A stretch of DNA of 64,000 bases from Molanna angustata (GCA_963576475.1 OY754964.1:47132861-47196860); one strand, 5' to 3'; numbered from the stretch's first letter, positions 35,813 through 46,083 are shown. Notes: generated by a model not told the origin, from the sequence alone. Made by a program: numbers and translations.

Positions 35813-38800
35813 GTATGTATTGATTTTACATTACTATCATTGATTTTTCTTCAATCAAGATTTTCCACATAACTTTCTCATTGAAGATCGTTTGCATCAT
35901 TTTAGCCTGCCTGGTCCTGAGGTGTTGTTTGAAATGGGCAAATCTGACGGACAGACAAAGTTAGTGAGGATGGGAACTTCAGTGAAATGTTATTCTTGGA
36001 GTGTTGCAACCCAGAGTTGGACGGAAGTCGGAGATGTTCTGGGAGCAGCGGGGGCATCTGAAGGGAAGACTTTGCATGAAGGAAAAGTAATATTTTCAAG
36101 CCTAAATACTAATTTATGCCTTTTCAAATACAATCTAATTATTATTACGTGAATGGTAACATTTAAATTGAGTTTAAACCACCAACGATTTTTTGATTAC
36201 TAATATATATCGAGTCATGCTACAGTACAATCTCATAAATCCGACACTAATCTAGTCACAAGAGTGTTGGATAACTAGAATGTAGGTAAAGTTATTGTAT
36301 TTAGTAAATATTTATGCAATTGGGAGAAGGTGAGTTTGCTCCCCCCAACCCATCCTCTGGGATTGGAAAGTAAACCCTGCCTTCGACCTGGGGTCAGTAT
36401 ACTATACTGGTTTACCAAGCCACTGCATTTATGGTCCCCTAAAATGGCTCGCCATGTTCGGGGTCCTTTGTTTTGGTGCCCAGGTGGGCACTTGTGTTGG
36501 AGTTGATCGGCAGCCTATCTTGATGATGTCATCCCGGCCGCTGCGCGGCGGGTCTGGTTGGAGGTGTGAGCCGAGGGAGATCTGTGTGAAACGGTTCGTC
36601 GCTGGCCGGCCGCCGAATAGTACAGGGGCCCGACCTAAGCTAACGACTACGGGTTGGCTGCCCTATCAGTCGGCGCATAATCTCGCTGCAATTGTTGTGC
36701 CTGATCGTGACCGGACGAGGTCCCAGCAGTTGTATGCATAAAAATTTATGCATGTATCTACCGATCTCCAAATATGAGTGATTATGATTCTTCCGAGCTT
36801 TTCATATACACTGGAGAAACCATTGACAGTCTTCTGTCTAGCTACCCGTCGGCAGAATTTACAGTTCTCGGCGATTTCAATGTCCATCACTCCGATTGGC
36901 TGAAATCGGGAACTACTGATTCGGCTGGCCGCATGGCGGAATCCTTTGCTTTGTGTCATAACCTGGAGCAACTTGTTCAAGAGCCAACTCGCATCCCTGA
37001 TGTCTCTGGGCATCGTTCCAATCTGCTTGATCTTTTCCTGACTACCACGCCAACGGGATACACACTGAAAGTCACAGCCCCACTAGGCTCTTCAGACCAT
37101 TGCCTTGTGCAAACGGCCATCCACTTCATCCCGGACCTTCCACCGGAAAAACCTAAAAGGAAAATTTGGCAATACAAGTCAGCAGATTGTAATGCACTGC
37201 GAATACACTTTTTGTCAACTTTTCGCTCCTAAAATGCACAATTATCGAGAATATAATAATTTATACAGAGTTTTCGTCATATTATTCCAAGATATAACAA
37301 TATAAATACGCATATCAAAATCAAATTCAATTTTTGATAGATGAAATTTGTCTTAAAACACCGCTAAACTACCTAGAACAGGCGGGCAAGCGATGTGTAA
37401 AATTTGTATGAGAGATACACAGTCGTTGACCAACTGATATTCTACACAGCGTTTATTGGTAACGTTTTTGCCTACACGGGTGTTAAACGGTCACGGAAAT
37501 TTTACAACACGTTTATTAGTAAGACTGTAAATGTGCCTGATTAGCGAGATTGTACTGTATTTGTTTATCTTGGAATATTTTCACTGCATTTGAAAAGAAA
37601 TTATGATACCTTTTTGCCTTGATTCAAATATTTTCACATTGTTAATTTGTTTTTCAGGAATATGATTTTGTATTCAGTGTAGACGTCGAAGACGGAAAAC
37701 CAGCGATAAAATTACCTTACAATTTAGGAGAAGATCCTTGGGTTTCATCACAAGCATTTATTCATAAGTGAGTAATTACACAAAATTATTATTTCAAACT
37801 TCATCATCAAACAAACTTCAAAAGCCCATATATAATTAATAACAGTAATCCTAGTCTGTAACTACTTTGGAATCAGAATTTTATATTTTGATTAAGGCAA
37901 TTCCTCCTGCAAAGAGTGCTTTGTGACAAATAGTATTTTAATATTGTGGTGATTGTATAACTAGACATAAAATTCACGTCTAATAAATACCAAACTGACA
38001 ATGTGTTTAGTGTAATTGTTGCATTTTGTGTTTTAATGTCAAAGATGTAATATATATTTTTTCTTTTTTGTCTAATGTTCTATTTGTACATATATCTGAT
38101 GACAAATTGTAATGATTTCTTTCTATGACTAGCTTTTTATCAGACTCTTTGTTTTCAGGCACAATTTACCACAAGCATATCTAGAACAAGTTGCTAATTT
38201 CATCGTAAAAAATTCAGGACAAACTGGTGCTAACGTCAAAACATCCACAGGGTTTGTACCTACCATTTAATAATGCAATATTTATTTCAACACCAATGCA
38301 GACAAATGAATTTTACGTATGGCAGAAATAAATATGATAAATAAATAAGATCACTAAGACAAAGAAAGATATTTTTTACAGATTGAAAAAAAATATGCTG
38401 AGGTGATTCAACTATATCAAAATAATGAAGCATGAATGTTTGAATAAAACAATAAATTATGTATATGTCTAATGAAGTTTACTAAAAATGTTAAGAAAAG
38501 GTGGATAAAGTAAGAAATTAGAAGAACAAAAAAGCATGTTTCATAAGAGATAGAAATTTTGTGGTTATCTCTACTTATATTATCAAGAAAACAATGTGAT
38601 GGCACATTTTTACATACTGGTAACAGGGTTTGATCGTCTTATTATAAAAATATGACAAGATTTAAGTGCCGTATTAATTGTTGCTAATAATGTTAAAAAA
38701 AATTGAGAACGATTTAAAAAAAATAATCGCAAAAAAAAAATTTCTAACTATTTTCAAAACCTTGGCGATTTCATAATGTATTTACCCTGTAAATTCCATT

Positions 38801-41800
38801 GAGATATATCTACGGCATCATACCTAAAGATTGTTTCAAAGCAAAAAGGGCGGTAACTCACGAAAAGAAATTTCGATGATTCTTCATACAAAATATATGG
38901 GGAGAAAATTTCATCGCCCCATCGATTTCTTCATCTGGGGGTTTTAATTTCTTTGGGGATAACTGCCTCAGATTCTGATCCTCGAGAAGGTCAGTCGTCA
39001 ACCAATGTTTCGACTGCATCTTCAGGGTCTTGTTAATAAATTTCCGACTCAAACGGATGGGAACGTACTATGCTTCAATTATCATACAGGCTATATTGAA
39101 CAATATTTTACAATATTGTTACCTAAAATTTAAGTCTCTTAGTTTTTTGCAACAGAATATTTTTTTTACAAAAGTCATTAAAAACAACTAGTCATTAAAA
39201 AATGACTAGTTGCATGTAACGCATGAGATCCAACTGTCAATGACGATAATATGTATGTATAGTTGAAGAATACGTAACAAACTATAAAGTATTAAATCCA
39301 ATTTTTTTAATATAGTAAGATATTTTGTTTTCTATATAAAACATGTATATCAGGTTAGGATAGTGTGGAGTTCATTACTTTTTTCTTTTTCCTACCTCGA
39401 ATATGTAAACAGCTTGATGATATATATGTATGTATAAAGATTAAGTATCAATCTATTGAGTGTCCCCGTAGATATTGTGTAATAAAACGATGTTGTCACT
39501 TAGTTCAATTTTTGTTGAATTTATAAAAAATAGAGTATATATTTTTTTAGGGCCGATCTTTCAATCGTCATATAAAGCACCAGGTAGATCTGTCGAATAA
39601 ATTAATTCGATAGTTTATCTATCAAATAAAATGAAGGGCGTTTTTCAATGAACATTTATTCGCTAGATTGTTAATGGTTAGTTAACTGACCCTTATTTTT
39701 ATACCTGATAACATTTCTATGTGCAATAGAGATGCATATGTCAAAATCGTATATGAGGGAAAGAGACAAGTTGCGCATGTGCTCATGGTTAACATGCGGT
39801 TAAAAGACAGTTTGTCTGTTCCTAACCTGCATTCTGTGTTCGTGTGATCTTTACTGTTATTGTATATTGTCAAAATGGACAAAAAAAGAGAAAGAGCACT
39901 TAATTTTACTGTTGCAACTGTATGTTGCAATTCGTGAATAATGAGTGATAACAACTCTAGAGTAGTAGATTTCTTCAGCCTAAAACGTCGAAGAAACTCT
40001 TGATCATCCCAATCATTGAAATTATCTTTCCGCGGACGAACATTGTACTCCAGATTGAACTCATTTATCATTTCGTATTCTTCCATGATTGAGATATCCT
40101 CAAGTATATCGAAATCCATGATAAATAACCTTTCGGCGGTCTTCAATCAGCACAAAACACAACAACTAATCATAGAAAATGCTAACTAGCTTCATCTGAC
40201 AGTTGTTATTTGACAGATAAGTTCTAGTGGTCTAACGCGCAGATAACTTTATTGGATAGATTTTAGGTAATCTAACCAATAACTGCTATCCGAGAATTGA
40301 AAAACGCATTTTATTTGACCGATAAAGGCATTATCTGTCAAATAAATTTTATCTGGTAGTTTATCTGACGATTGAAAGATCGGGCCTTAGAAAATTAAAT
40401 TCATTGTGAGAACAAAATTCTCTTAAAAACAAACCAACAGTTGGATAATAAAGTTATATAATTTTCCAGCTTAACTATATTATTAAATTGTTTTAGTATT
40501 GAAATCAGGGTCTTTTTATTTTTAGTGACTATGCAGACCCTTTCACCGGTGAATCACGTTACATTCCTGGCAGTGGAACTGCAGGTTCTAAATCAACTGG
40601 AACTAATGCTGATCCCTTTACTGGAGCCTCTAGCTATTCCACTTCTGCTGCAGTTTCAAAGACTAAACCGACACTTTTTCCACAAAAATCATATCTTAAG
40701 TAATTTTTTTTATAAAATTTTTACTATATAATAGTTATTTTAAAAAAATTAAGGAATGCCAACCTCCAAATGAATCAAACAATTATGATTTTCAAAAATG
40801 TATGCCTTCTCATAATTATCTATATTATAAATCTCTATGTTTGTATGTTGGTATTCTTGTATGGTTGTATGTACATTATGAGCTCATAGACTATTGATCT
40901 GATTGCAATGAAACTTAACGTGAAGCGTTTACCCGGGATCGTTACTGGATTTAAACATTTCTTATCTTCTTCATTGACTCATTTGACCTATGGAGGTGGG
41001 ATTACCTGAGAGAAGGAGGTTCACCTGTCCTTCCATCTCTTCATAGATGTTCCGGGTAGCCTTTTGTTGTTGGGGTATTTCTAAATTTACAATTTTGACA
41101 ATTCTATTATCGTCTGTGAGTTGGACGTGTATTTTCCAGAAGCAAACACTGAACTAAACTTTTTTATTTATTTAATATCTCACAAAGCAATGTAAAATGA
41201 TCGACATAGGAATACAAACATAAATGTCATGTGACTTTTTCTATGGAAGGATGGAGGAGGCAGGACGAACTGAAAGAAGATAGGAGTTACTAAAGGGACA
41301 GGAGGTACTAAAGGGTCTGAGCGTATAGATGAGATGGGAAGAATTGAAGGACCTGGAGAAACGAGAGTTACTGAAGGGCCTGAACAGATGGATGAGATGG
41401 GAAGAACTGAAGGACCTGGAGAAACCAGAATTACTGAAGGGCCTGAACAGATGGATGAGATGGGAAGAACTGAAGGACCTGGAGAAACCAGAATTACTGA
41501 AGGGCCTGAACAGATGGATGAGATGGGAAGAACTGAAGGACCTGGAGAAACGAGAGTTACTGAAGGGCCTCAAGGGATGAAAGAGACGGGAAACACAAAG
41601 GATGGGAGGCACTGAAGCGACCATTTTTAATTATGCAGGCAATACAAAGATTGTCGGGTTTCACTAGTATCACATAAAAATAAACATTGTAATGGAGTAA
41701 AGTTAGGACAACCCATGGCACAACCACATAAATAAAAATCTGAAATATCGGAAATCAGAATAATAATAAAATATGTATAGTTTCCAGTGAATAACTTGAA

Positions 41801-44800
41801 AATATTTGTAGTGGAGTGGAGCGGTTTGGGCATATACCAACCAAAAAAACATGAATTTGGCCTCTGCGCACCCCACGTGAATGTACTCAAGAAGTTTGCT
41901 GCTAACTATAATATCATTCAACTCATTTTTATTTTTTTATTTTGTTTCTGATTCTGCTAAATCCTGTTTTTTTGTTTTGTTTTCTACTGTGTGTCATACA
42001 TTTTTTTCTTTTTTATTTCCAGATTTGAACAAGGAAATTTAGGTTTAATATTAGATAAATTAAGAGAATTCAACCAAAAGTCTGAATCCGCATCGGTTAG
42101 TGACCATGATCTCATTGAAATAATGAAACTTGCTGAACAGGTATGTTTTATTGTTCAAAATACAAATTTACTTCTCCAAAAAGTTTTTTCTTCTATTTCT
42201 TTCTTTAAAACATCTTCAATCATGTTGCGGCTATTATGTGGCCACATATGTGAATAATGCATTTCAGTTAATAATTCCTTTTTTATCTTTTCATTGGTAA
42301 TATGTAACAACATGTAGATATTGCTAAGATGGATGAATTAATTCTGTAGTGAAAGTAAGAATAATAAAAGTTGTTTTTGACATGCCCCCAAAACAAGAAA
42401 ATATGTTTTAAATTTATTTATTAAAGCAAAGTCTCTGTAAATTTACAGAGTAGAGTTTAAAATGTTAACAACTCCGTAGAACTAAATCCACCAGATTATT
42501 ATGTTGAATGAACTATAAATAAAATATATACACATCTTCATTTTTCTATGGAGTTCTATGGAACTGAAGTTGTGCCATGTCTGAATTGTTCATATCAATT
42601 TACCATGGAATGTTATGAACCATATTTAATTAGTCTTATTTGGAACTTATTGATGGAACTTATTTCTCAAATAGAAGTATTTTTATTATTTCAGAATTCT
42701 AAATACAATGAGGAATATGTCAGTAAGCTAAAGAATTTACTGATGTGGCCACAAGGTATTATTTTCATATCTTTTCTAATTTTTTTTTATTTCTTTGAAG
42801 GTAATATTATTTTTCATTTTAAGTATCTGTTGTTTATGAAAATGTCTCAAATTTAATATGCGGTAGAGTCTTAAAATCATTTTTTTTTTCAGAAATTCTC
42901 TTTCCTGTGTTTGACGTTACAAGACTGGCTATTAGAAATGCTCAAGTGAATGCTGTTTTATTTAGTAAAGAAGCTTTCGGGTATCACCTCATCAAAATAC
43001 TCATAGAAAATCTTATGCCTGGTAAGAATTTTATAAAATTATTCTTTCTTAGCTCTTGTTTCTTTCATCTGAGAAAATTGTATCCACCGGAGCTTACCCA
43101 AAAAGTAAGCTAAAAATCTTATAAATACATCTGTTGTGTCAATGCTTGATTACTGTAATGCTATTTATGCGGGCTGTAAAGTTTATCTGATGGTGTTTAA
43201 AGCTCTGAATGACTTGGCTCTACACTTCATTCAAGAACTGTGTCAAAAGAATGTTCCATCAGGGAGACAGCTTTCATTGTGATCATCTGAATCACAGAGA
43301 TTGTGATATGTATGCAAAGGGATGACATTGCCCCCAAGTCAAATTGAAAACGCTGTTCGTTATCGCCAAGCGCTATTTTTTTTGTATGGGATTTGACGTT
43401 TGTTGTTTGTTATTGTAGAAAAAATTTCTACAACAAATGTCAAATCACATACAAAAAAAAAATAGCGCTTGGCGATAGCGAACAGCGCGTTTTCAATTTG
43501 ACTCAGGACCATTGTATTTTAGTTTGTTATATAATATTTTGTGCAATAGTATTGCATATTTTTTATATTTAGTTAGAGAAATGATATATATTCAAGTATA
43601 AAAATATCCTAAATTCCTTTTTCTTTGATGAAAATGTAATCATTTCCATATTTATTATAATTGTTTGTATCCTAGTCTACTCTACATACATCTGTATATC
43701 ATAATATAAACCTTTCGAATTCATCAATTTGTTATCAATTACACAATTTATTGTAAATTATTTTCATGCCATAGAAAAGTATTAAGTAGTACAGAGTCAA
43801 TGAGACGGCTTACTATGATTGCATTTTCAGTGTGAACAGATCTTTAAAGTGGAATAAGTTGCCCCTTGACATAGGTGGAGCTCAGAGCATTGACACCTAC
43901 GGTAGCTTCTTAAGATTACCTTGTTTCGTAGAGCCAACAAATAAGGTTGTTTCACTTATTGCCGCTTTATAAATTCTTATTATTATTTTTTTTTAATGCG
44001 TAATATTCACTACAAAGTTAGTATTTAGTGTCAAAAAATAGTTGAATTAGCCACCCAGATAGTACTTTTGGCTGTACAAGCATTTTATATGACTATATAA
44101 AATACAAACCTCTTTCAGTTTATGGAGTATGTAGAGCTGAAATTTTGTTCCAAAACTGAAAAGCTTTTCTCCAGCTGGATTTTAATTCCTAATCAATATT
44201 ATTAAATGACTCTCCACTGTCAAAGATTTTTAAGTAATTTGTATTACATGTTTTAATTTATTTTCAGGTTGTTTAACTGCTAATCAATTGTTGTCACTTC
44301 GAGTACTAACTAACGCATTTGCACAACTTGAAGGTGAAATGTTTGTTCTGGAGAAGCATGAAGACATATTGAATTGTTTAATATGCCTTCCTGAATTAAG
44401 TAAAAATATGCAGGTATACATATCTTTCAATTGTCTGATACATTTAGCAGCAAACGTCATCTTGAGTACGTCACGGGAGGTGCACAGAGGTGGTTGGTAT
44501 ATATTATGTGCAAACCACTCCCCTCCATGACAAATTCTCAAGTTATTTGTCGGAAACTATACAATCTTTGTTTTTATTGTGATAAAATTAAATTTACAGA
44601 TTGCTGCTGCAACATTACTGCTTAATATTTGTATTGCCCTTGGACAACAAGATGATGTTTCACTTTTGTGTACATGTTTGTTGCAAATGTTGGAAAAGTT
44701 CACTGATAATGAAGCGTACTTCAGGTAAAAACATTCACTCCATTTTTCATTAAATAATATCCTTTATCACAATATTATTGTTTACATAATGTCCTTTGTT

Positions 44801-45351
44801 TATCATGAAATTATTGTTTAAATAATATCCTTTGTTCATGATATTATTGTTTAAATAATATCCTTTGTTCATGATATTATTGTTTAAATCTCTTAATTGT
44901 TACAGAACCCTTGTGTTGACATTGAATTAAATTTATGATCTTGGGTCAATCCATTTCAATTCATCCAGAAAAAAATAAAAATGACACCCATAGTCTCAGA
45001 ATGAAACAAGAAACAATTCAAATACACACAATAATATAAATGTTGATTTTCATTCTTTTATGTATCATAAAATAAAATCTATGTCTAATCAACTTATGCA
45101 GAATATTTAACTTCTTGTATTATAAAATTTCTTTAATGTTTGGATACATAGGTTTTATTTTTTTCAGAGGTTTGGTTTCTCTGGGAACACTTATTATGGA
45201 ATCACCTTCTAAAATTCGTGTCACTAGTCAAATTGTCTCCAACGGCACATTTATGAATAGAATCAAAAGAGAATCAGGAGATGATATCACAGGAGACGCA
45301 AATAAACAAAAAGTGATCGCATGCTCTCGACAAATACTCCAATGCTTGTAA
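24952..45351 (+). CDS. PLAA: PLAA (phospholipase A2-activating protein; Ufd3/Doa1 orthologue), 16 exons
   Basis: PLAA/Doa1 binds ubiquitin and Cdc48/p97 and works in ubiquitin homeostasis, sorting and organelle quality control. Exons I infer: 24952-25088, 25168-25401, 26208-26398, 26941-27082, 28011-28171, 35671-35812, 35906-36086, 37658-37767, 38159-38251, 40526-40699, 42023-42140, 42695-42755, 42893-43021, 44268-44413, 44600-44724, 45168-45351. Every intron is GT-AG and all phases join, giving 2328 nt, or 775 codons plus TAA. Vertebrate PLAA is about 795 residues, so this looks full length. Order: seven WD40 blades (residues 1-335), PFU (about 350-460), linker, PUL (about 520-773). The start ATG is followed by [16 protein letters not shown], leading straight into blade 1, with no open frame needed upstream. 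The gene spans 20 kb because of inserted repeats; none interrupts an exon. Exon edges come from reading splice sites and the protein pattern; cDNA was not available. Confidence 0.95.
25961..26172 (-). mobile_element. tRNA-derived SINE (family B), antisense in PLAA intron 2
   Basis: Minus-strand copy with B-box CTGGGTTCGATTCCC, a body with GGTTAGTTGGAAGAAATTG and CAATAAACTCGC, and a 3' end GCAAGGAAGTGTTCATT followed by (ATT)n. It ends about 35 bp upstream of exon 3. It is in inverted orientation to the family B copy in intron 3. Confidence 0.8.
26669..26870 (+). mobile_element. tRNA-derived SINE (family B), sense in PLAA intron 3
   Basis: The head is GACCGCCATGGCATAGTCGG with B-box CTGGGTTCGATCCCC. 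The body is GAAGAAATTGGCAAATGGC and CAATAAACTTGAGAC, with 3' end GCAAGGTACTGTTCATT. It pairs as an inverted repeat with 25961-26172 across exon 3. Confidence 0.8.
28660..29120 (+). pseudogene. RTE-type retrotransposon, endonuclease fragment
   Basis: The frame at about 28677-29135 includes [54 protein letters not shown] and [13 protein letters not shown], an APE-type endonuclease of the RTE kind (often annotated as craniofacial development protein 2-like). It decays after residue about 130. It is in the sense direction in PLAA intron 5. The endonuclease C-half at 34215 may be its continuation, split by later insertions. Confidence 0.8.
29409..29674 (+). mobile_element. tRNA-derived SINE (family D) with a 16-bp target duplication
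   Basis: The head GGTAAGGTCGTCGCCTCAC and B-box ACGGTTCGTATCCGGGC are tRNA-like. The body is 266 bp and ends in AAAGAGAGAG. ATTGTTATTTTACAAT occurs immediately before (29393-29408) and after (29675-29690), a clean target-site duplication. It lies in PLAA intron 5. Confidence 0.85.
30238..30962 (+). pseudogene. RTE-type retrotransposon, 3' fragment (RT C-terminus)
   Basis: The fragment starts [15 protein letters not shown], then [12 protein letters not shown]. After a frameshift near 30420-30450 it continues [55 protein letters not shown] and [17 protein letters not shown] with a TGA stop at 30953-30955. The end is a TGATGATGATAATAAT microsatellite, typical for RTE 3' tails. It is 5'-truncated and in the sense direction in PLAA intron 5. 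Confidence 0.85.
31380..31808 (-). pseudogene. Jockey ORF2, C-terminal region
   Basis: The frame starts [19 protein letters not shown] and passes [15 protein letters not shown], the thumb and C-terminal region of the same Jockey ORF2. It is in a different frame from the RT part because of the indel near 31880. It ends RQKLKTLI, followed by about 285 bp of 3' UTR and the poly(A) tail. Confidence 0.85.
31879..33870 (-). pseudogene. Jockey ORF2, endonuclease C-terminal part and reverse transcriptase
   Basis: This 663-codon frame contains endonuclease motifs [15 protein letters not shown] and DPHHRALLL. The reverse transcriptase motifs are [56 protein letters not shown] and the catalytic FADDMKIY (F replaces Y in YADD, as in other Jockey-group elements). 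There is no RNase H. It ends by a frameshift within TTTCCTATAAAAAACTGGG (minus strand, about 31880). The reading resumes in another frame, [13 protein letters not shown], leading into the C-terminal frame at 31808. Confidence 0.9.
33946..34182 (-). pseudogene. Jockey ORF2, endonuclease N-terminal part (ends in an in-frame stop)
   Basis: The frame starts [19 protein letters not shown] and continues through LIFISETWL and [10 protein letters not shown], the start of an APE-type endonuclease. It ends at a TAA at 33946-33948. The same frame continues after this stop, through about 25 more codons, into the long downstream frame starting at 33870. A single nonsense change is therefore the only break here. 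Confidence 0.85.
34215..34775 (+). pseudogene. RTE-type retrotransposon, endonuclease C-half and start of RT, degraded
   Basis: Translation gives [20 protein letters not shown], then [13 protein letters not shown], the last two motifs of an APE-type endonuclease. Further on, with stops, come [18 protein letters not shown] and [18 protein letters not shown], the RTE linker before RT. Several stops and frameshifts show a dead copy. It follows directly after the 5' end of the minus-strand Jockey element. Confidence 0.75.
34790..35130 (-). pseudogene. Non-LTR retrotransposon C-terminal zinc-knuckle fragment
   Basis: The minus-strand frame (about 34823-35086) reads [19 protein letters not shown], then [17 protein letters not shown], a CCHC-type C-terminal knuckle seen at the end of several insect non-LTR polyproteins. 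It continues [19 protein letters not shown]. It is GC-rich compared with its surroundings and lies antisense in PLAA intron 5. Confidence 0.75.
35195..35460 (+). pseudogene. RTE-like RT C-terminal remnant
   Basis: The DNA around GGAATGGAATGAGAGGTCGG is clearly the same family as 14360-14645. Translation in shifting frames gives [11 protein letters not shown] and [12 protein letters not shown] pieces, the tail of an RTE-type RT. The ACTGTAAAAAAAGAAAAAGA stretch upstream resembles the RTE linker region. It may belong with the fragment at 34215-34775 as one broken copy. Confidence 0.6.
35906..38251 (+). CDS. PLAA: PLAA exons 7-9: PFU ubiquitin-binding domain
   Basis: Exons 7-9 encode about residues 336-463. 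The run from [19 protein letters not shown] through [12 protein letters not shown] and [19 protein letters not shown] matches the PFU (PLAA family ubiquitin-binding) domain, ending in the [18 protein letters not shown] helix. The 93-bp intron 6 splits the codon for the D before LPGPE. Intron 7 (36087-37657) contains a GC-rich retroelement remnant. The identification rests on the characteristic DPW...A..F...N.L....L..V..FI pattern and on its place after the propeller. Confidence 0.92.
36320..37232 (+). pseudogene. Non-LTR retrotransposon remnant: GC-rich 5' region plus endonuclease
   Basis: 36320-36740 is GC-rich, unlike the AT-rich intron around it, and resembles a retroelement 5' region. At about 36750-37232 a frame reads CIYRSPN, then [49 protein letters not shown] and [15 protein letters not shown], an APE endonuclease with the D-N and SDH catalytic motifs. 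No RT follows. The join between the two parts probably contains a deletion. It lies in PLAA intron 7. Confidence 0.75.
38938..39050 (-). repeat. Third hammerhead-like block, in PLAA intron 9
   Basis: On the minus strand: AACAAGACCCTGAAGATG, CAGTCGAAACATTGG, GACGACTGACC, TCTCGAGGATCAGAATCTGA, then GCAGTTATCCCC. The CTGAAGA box fits the hammerhead consensus CUGANGA, and GAAAC follows after a very short stem II. It shares its flank (GACGACTGA...GATCAGAAT...TTATCCCC) with the block at 63238. Confidence 0.5.
39160..39535. repeat. LIR-A half copy in PLAA intron 9
   Basis: It starts GACTAGTTGCATGTAACGC, then GAGATCCAACTGTCAATG, AGTTGAAGAATACGTAAC and TAAGATATTTTGTTTTCTA, matching the outer half of the LIR-A arm at 16520-16860. 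It directly precedes the Harbinger element. Confidence 0.7.
39550..40386 (-). mobile_element. PIF/Harbinger element, deleted, in PLAA intron 9
   Basis: Terminal inverted repeats of about 25-30 bp start GGGCCGATCTTTCAATCGTC on the left. The right end, read inward, is GGCCCGATCTTTCAATCGTC. The element is flanked by TTA at 39547-39549 and 40387-40389, the three-base target duplication of PIF/Harbinger. Internal sequence encodes part of a Harbinger-type nuclease N-terminus on the minus strand. At 837 bp it is too short to be autonomous. Confidence 0.85.
39682..40146 (-). pseudogene. Harbinger transposase (HARBI1-like) N-terminal fragment
   Basis: This 154-codon frame reads [18 protein letters not shown], then [20 protein letters not shown] and [15 protein letters not shown], which matches the N-terminal region of HARBI1-like nucleases (F..W.D.EF..RFRL.K). 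After about residue 85 it stops resembling the family. The catalytic DDE part is absent. It lies inside TIRs with a TTA duplication, so this is an internally deleted transposon and not a host gene. Confidence 0.7.
40526..45351 (+). CDS. PLAA: PLAA exons 10-16: linker and PUL domain
   Basis: Exon 10 encodes a Gly/Ser/Thr-rich linker with two DPFTG motifs ([14 protein letters not shown] and [12 protein letters not shown]), a pattern known in this family. Exons 11-16 encode an all-helical, armadillo-like PUL domain, starting [18 protein letters not shown], passing [17 protein letters not shown], then [15 protein letters not shown], and ending in [21 protein letters not shown] binds Cdc48/p97. 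Exon 12 is just 61 bp. The stop TAA is at 45349-45351, and a canonical AATAAA follows 98 bp later. Introns 13 and 15 contain retroelement and long-TIR fragments. Confidence 0.92.
41328..41579 (+). repeat. 63-bp minisatellite, 4 copies, in PLAA intron 10
   Basis: Units start GATGAGATGGGAAGAACTGA and contain GGACCTGGAGAAACCAGAAT. The period is 63, with copies at 41328, 41391, 41454 and 41517. Because 63 is a multiple of three, open frames appear on both strands; I regard them as artefacts. Related single words (AGGAGTTACTAAAGGGACAG) lie just upstream. Confidence 0.9.
43140..43965 (+). pseudogene. CR1/L2-like RT C-terminal remnant split by a palindromic MITE
   Basis: The first part (43140-43330) reads [13 protein letters not shown], then [17 protein letters not shown]. 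The second (43795-43960) reads [19 protein letters not shown]. This is the C-terminal pattern of L2/CR1-like polyproteins. The two parts are separated by a palindromic element (43337-43505) and AT-rich filler. It lies in the sense direction in PLAA intron 13. Confidence 0.65.
43337..43505. mobile_element. Palindromic MITE, about 169 bp
   Basis: GTCAAATTGAAAACGCTGTT at the left is mirrored by GCGCGTTTTCAATTTGAC at the right. The inner arms share CGCCAAGCGCTATTTTTTTT and GGGATTTGACGTTTGTTGT. It interrupts the CR1/L2-like remnant. A diverged second copy is at 46378-46548. Confidence 0.75.
44941..45003. repeat. LIR-B terminal fragment in PLAA intron 15
   Basis: GGGTCAATCCATTTCAATTC followed by ACACCCATAGTCTCAGAATG matches the outer 60 bp of LIR-B. 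The rest of the arm is absent. Confidence 0.7.
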
Positions 45352-45448
45352 CATATTTTAAAATTATGTTTATATGCAGTACTAAGAAGAAATTTATTTT
45401 AATTTAATATTTATTTTAATTACATCTGTTATTTTTTACTCTTATAAA

Positions 45449-45454
45449 AATAAA
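45449..45454 (+). promoter_or_regulatory. Probable PLAA polyadenylation signal AATAAA
   Basis: A canonical hexamer lies 98 bp downstream of the PLAA stop codon in AT-rich DNA. It is the nearest one and would give a short 3' UTR. No transcript evidence is available. Confidence 0.5.
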
Positions 45455-45900
45455 CATTTCCAAATACTATTCATGAAAAACAATTTTGTTGCCTTGTTAT
45501 CAATTTTTCTACATAAAATGTTTAAAACCTAAAAGTGCTCAATAGTAAAAAAAATTCCAAGTGAATTCAAAGTATGGTAGGAGGATAAAAAATGCAGGTG
45601 CACAAAATGTAATTTAAAATTCATTACAAATCCAAATATTTATTTACTTTTGCATTGTATATATTTTCAATAGAGATATGAATGAAAATTGTACTGATCA
45701 TTATTTTTTTAACATTGTCCATTCCTACAACTCATCAAAGTGAGCAGCTGGTAAAAAATGCAGATGATCTATGTTAAACCAAAAAAATTATCTGAGGCAA
45801 AAAGAAAATGATAATCCTTTGGTAGGTAATTGATGTGCTCAGTCAAAGTAACTAGTTGGGGCTGCTCCCAAACAACTAAAAACTTTACGTAAATGGATGT

Positions 45901-46083
45901 TTGATTGATCGAACAATCAGAGGCCTCAGTGGGTTAAACAATCTACCGGCCGTTCAGCCAATAAAGATGCTGGACCTGGACAATGAAAGTAATCAGTTTG
46001 ATCAACAAAAGAACAAGTCAACCCCAAGATCACTACTGATGCCAGCCAGGAAGGACTCCAGTGATCCAGCCACGTTGATTTAG
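45901..46083 (+). other. Unassigned short open frame
   Basis: The 60-codon frame with SGLNNLPAVQPIKMLDLDNE and KSTPRSLLMPARKDSSDP has less AT bias than the surrounding DNA. It may be a retroelement ORF1 remnant or an old pseudogene piece. No recognisable domain. Confidence 0.2.

Noticed and set aside
41241..41624. Minus-strand Ser/Phe/Arg repeat protein
   Set aside because: It is the antisense reading of the 63-bp minisatellite.
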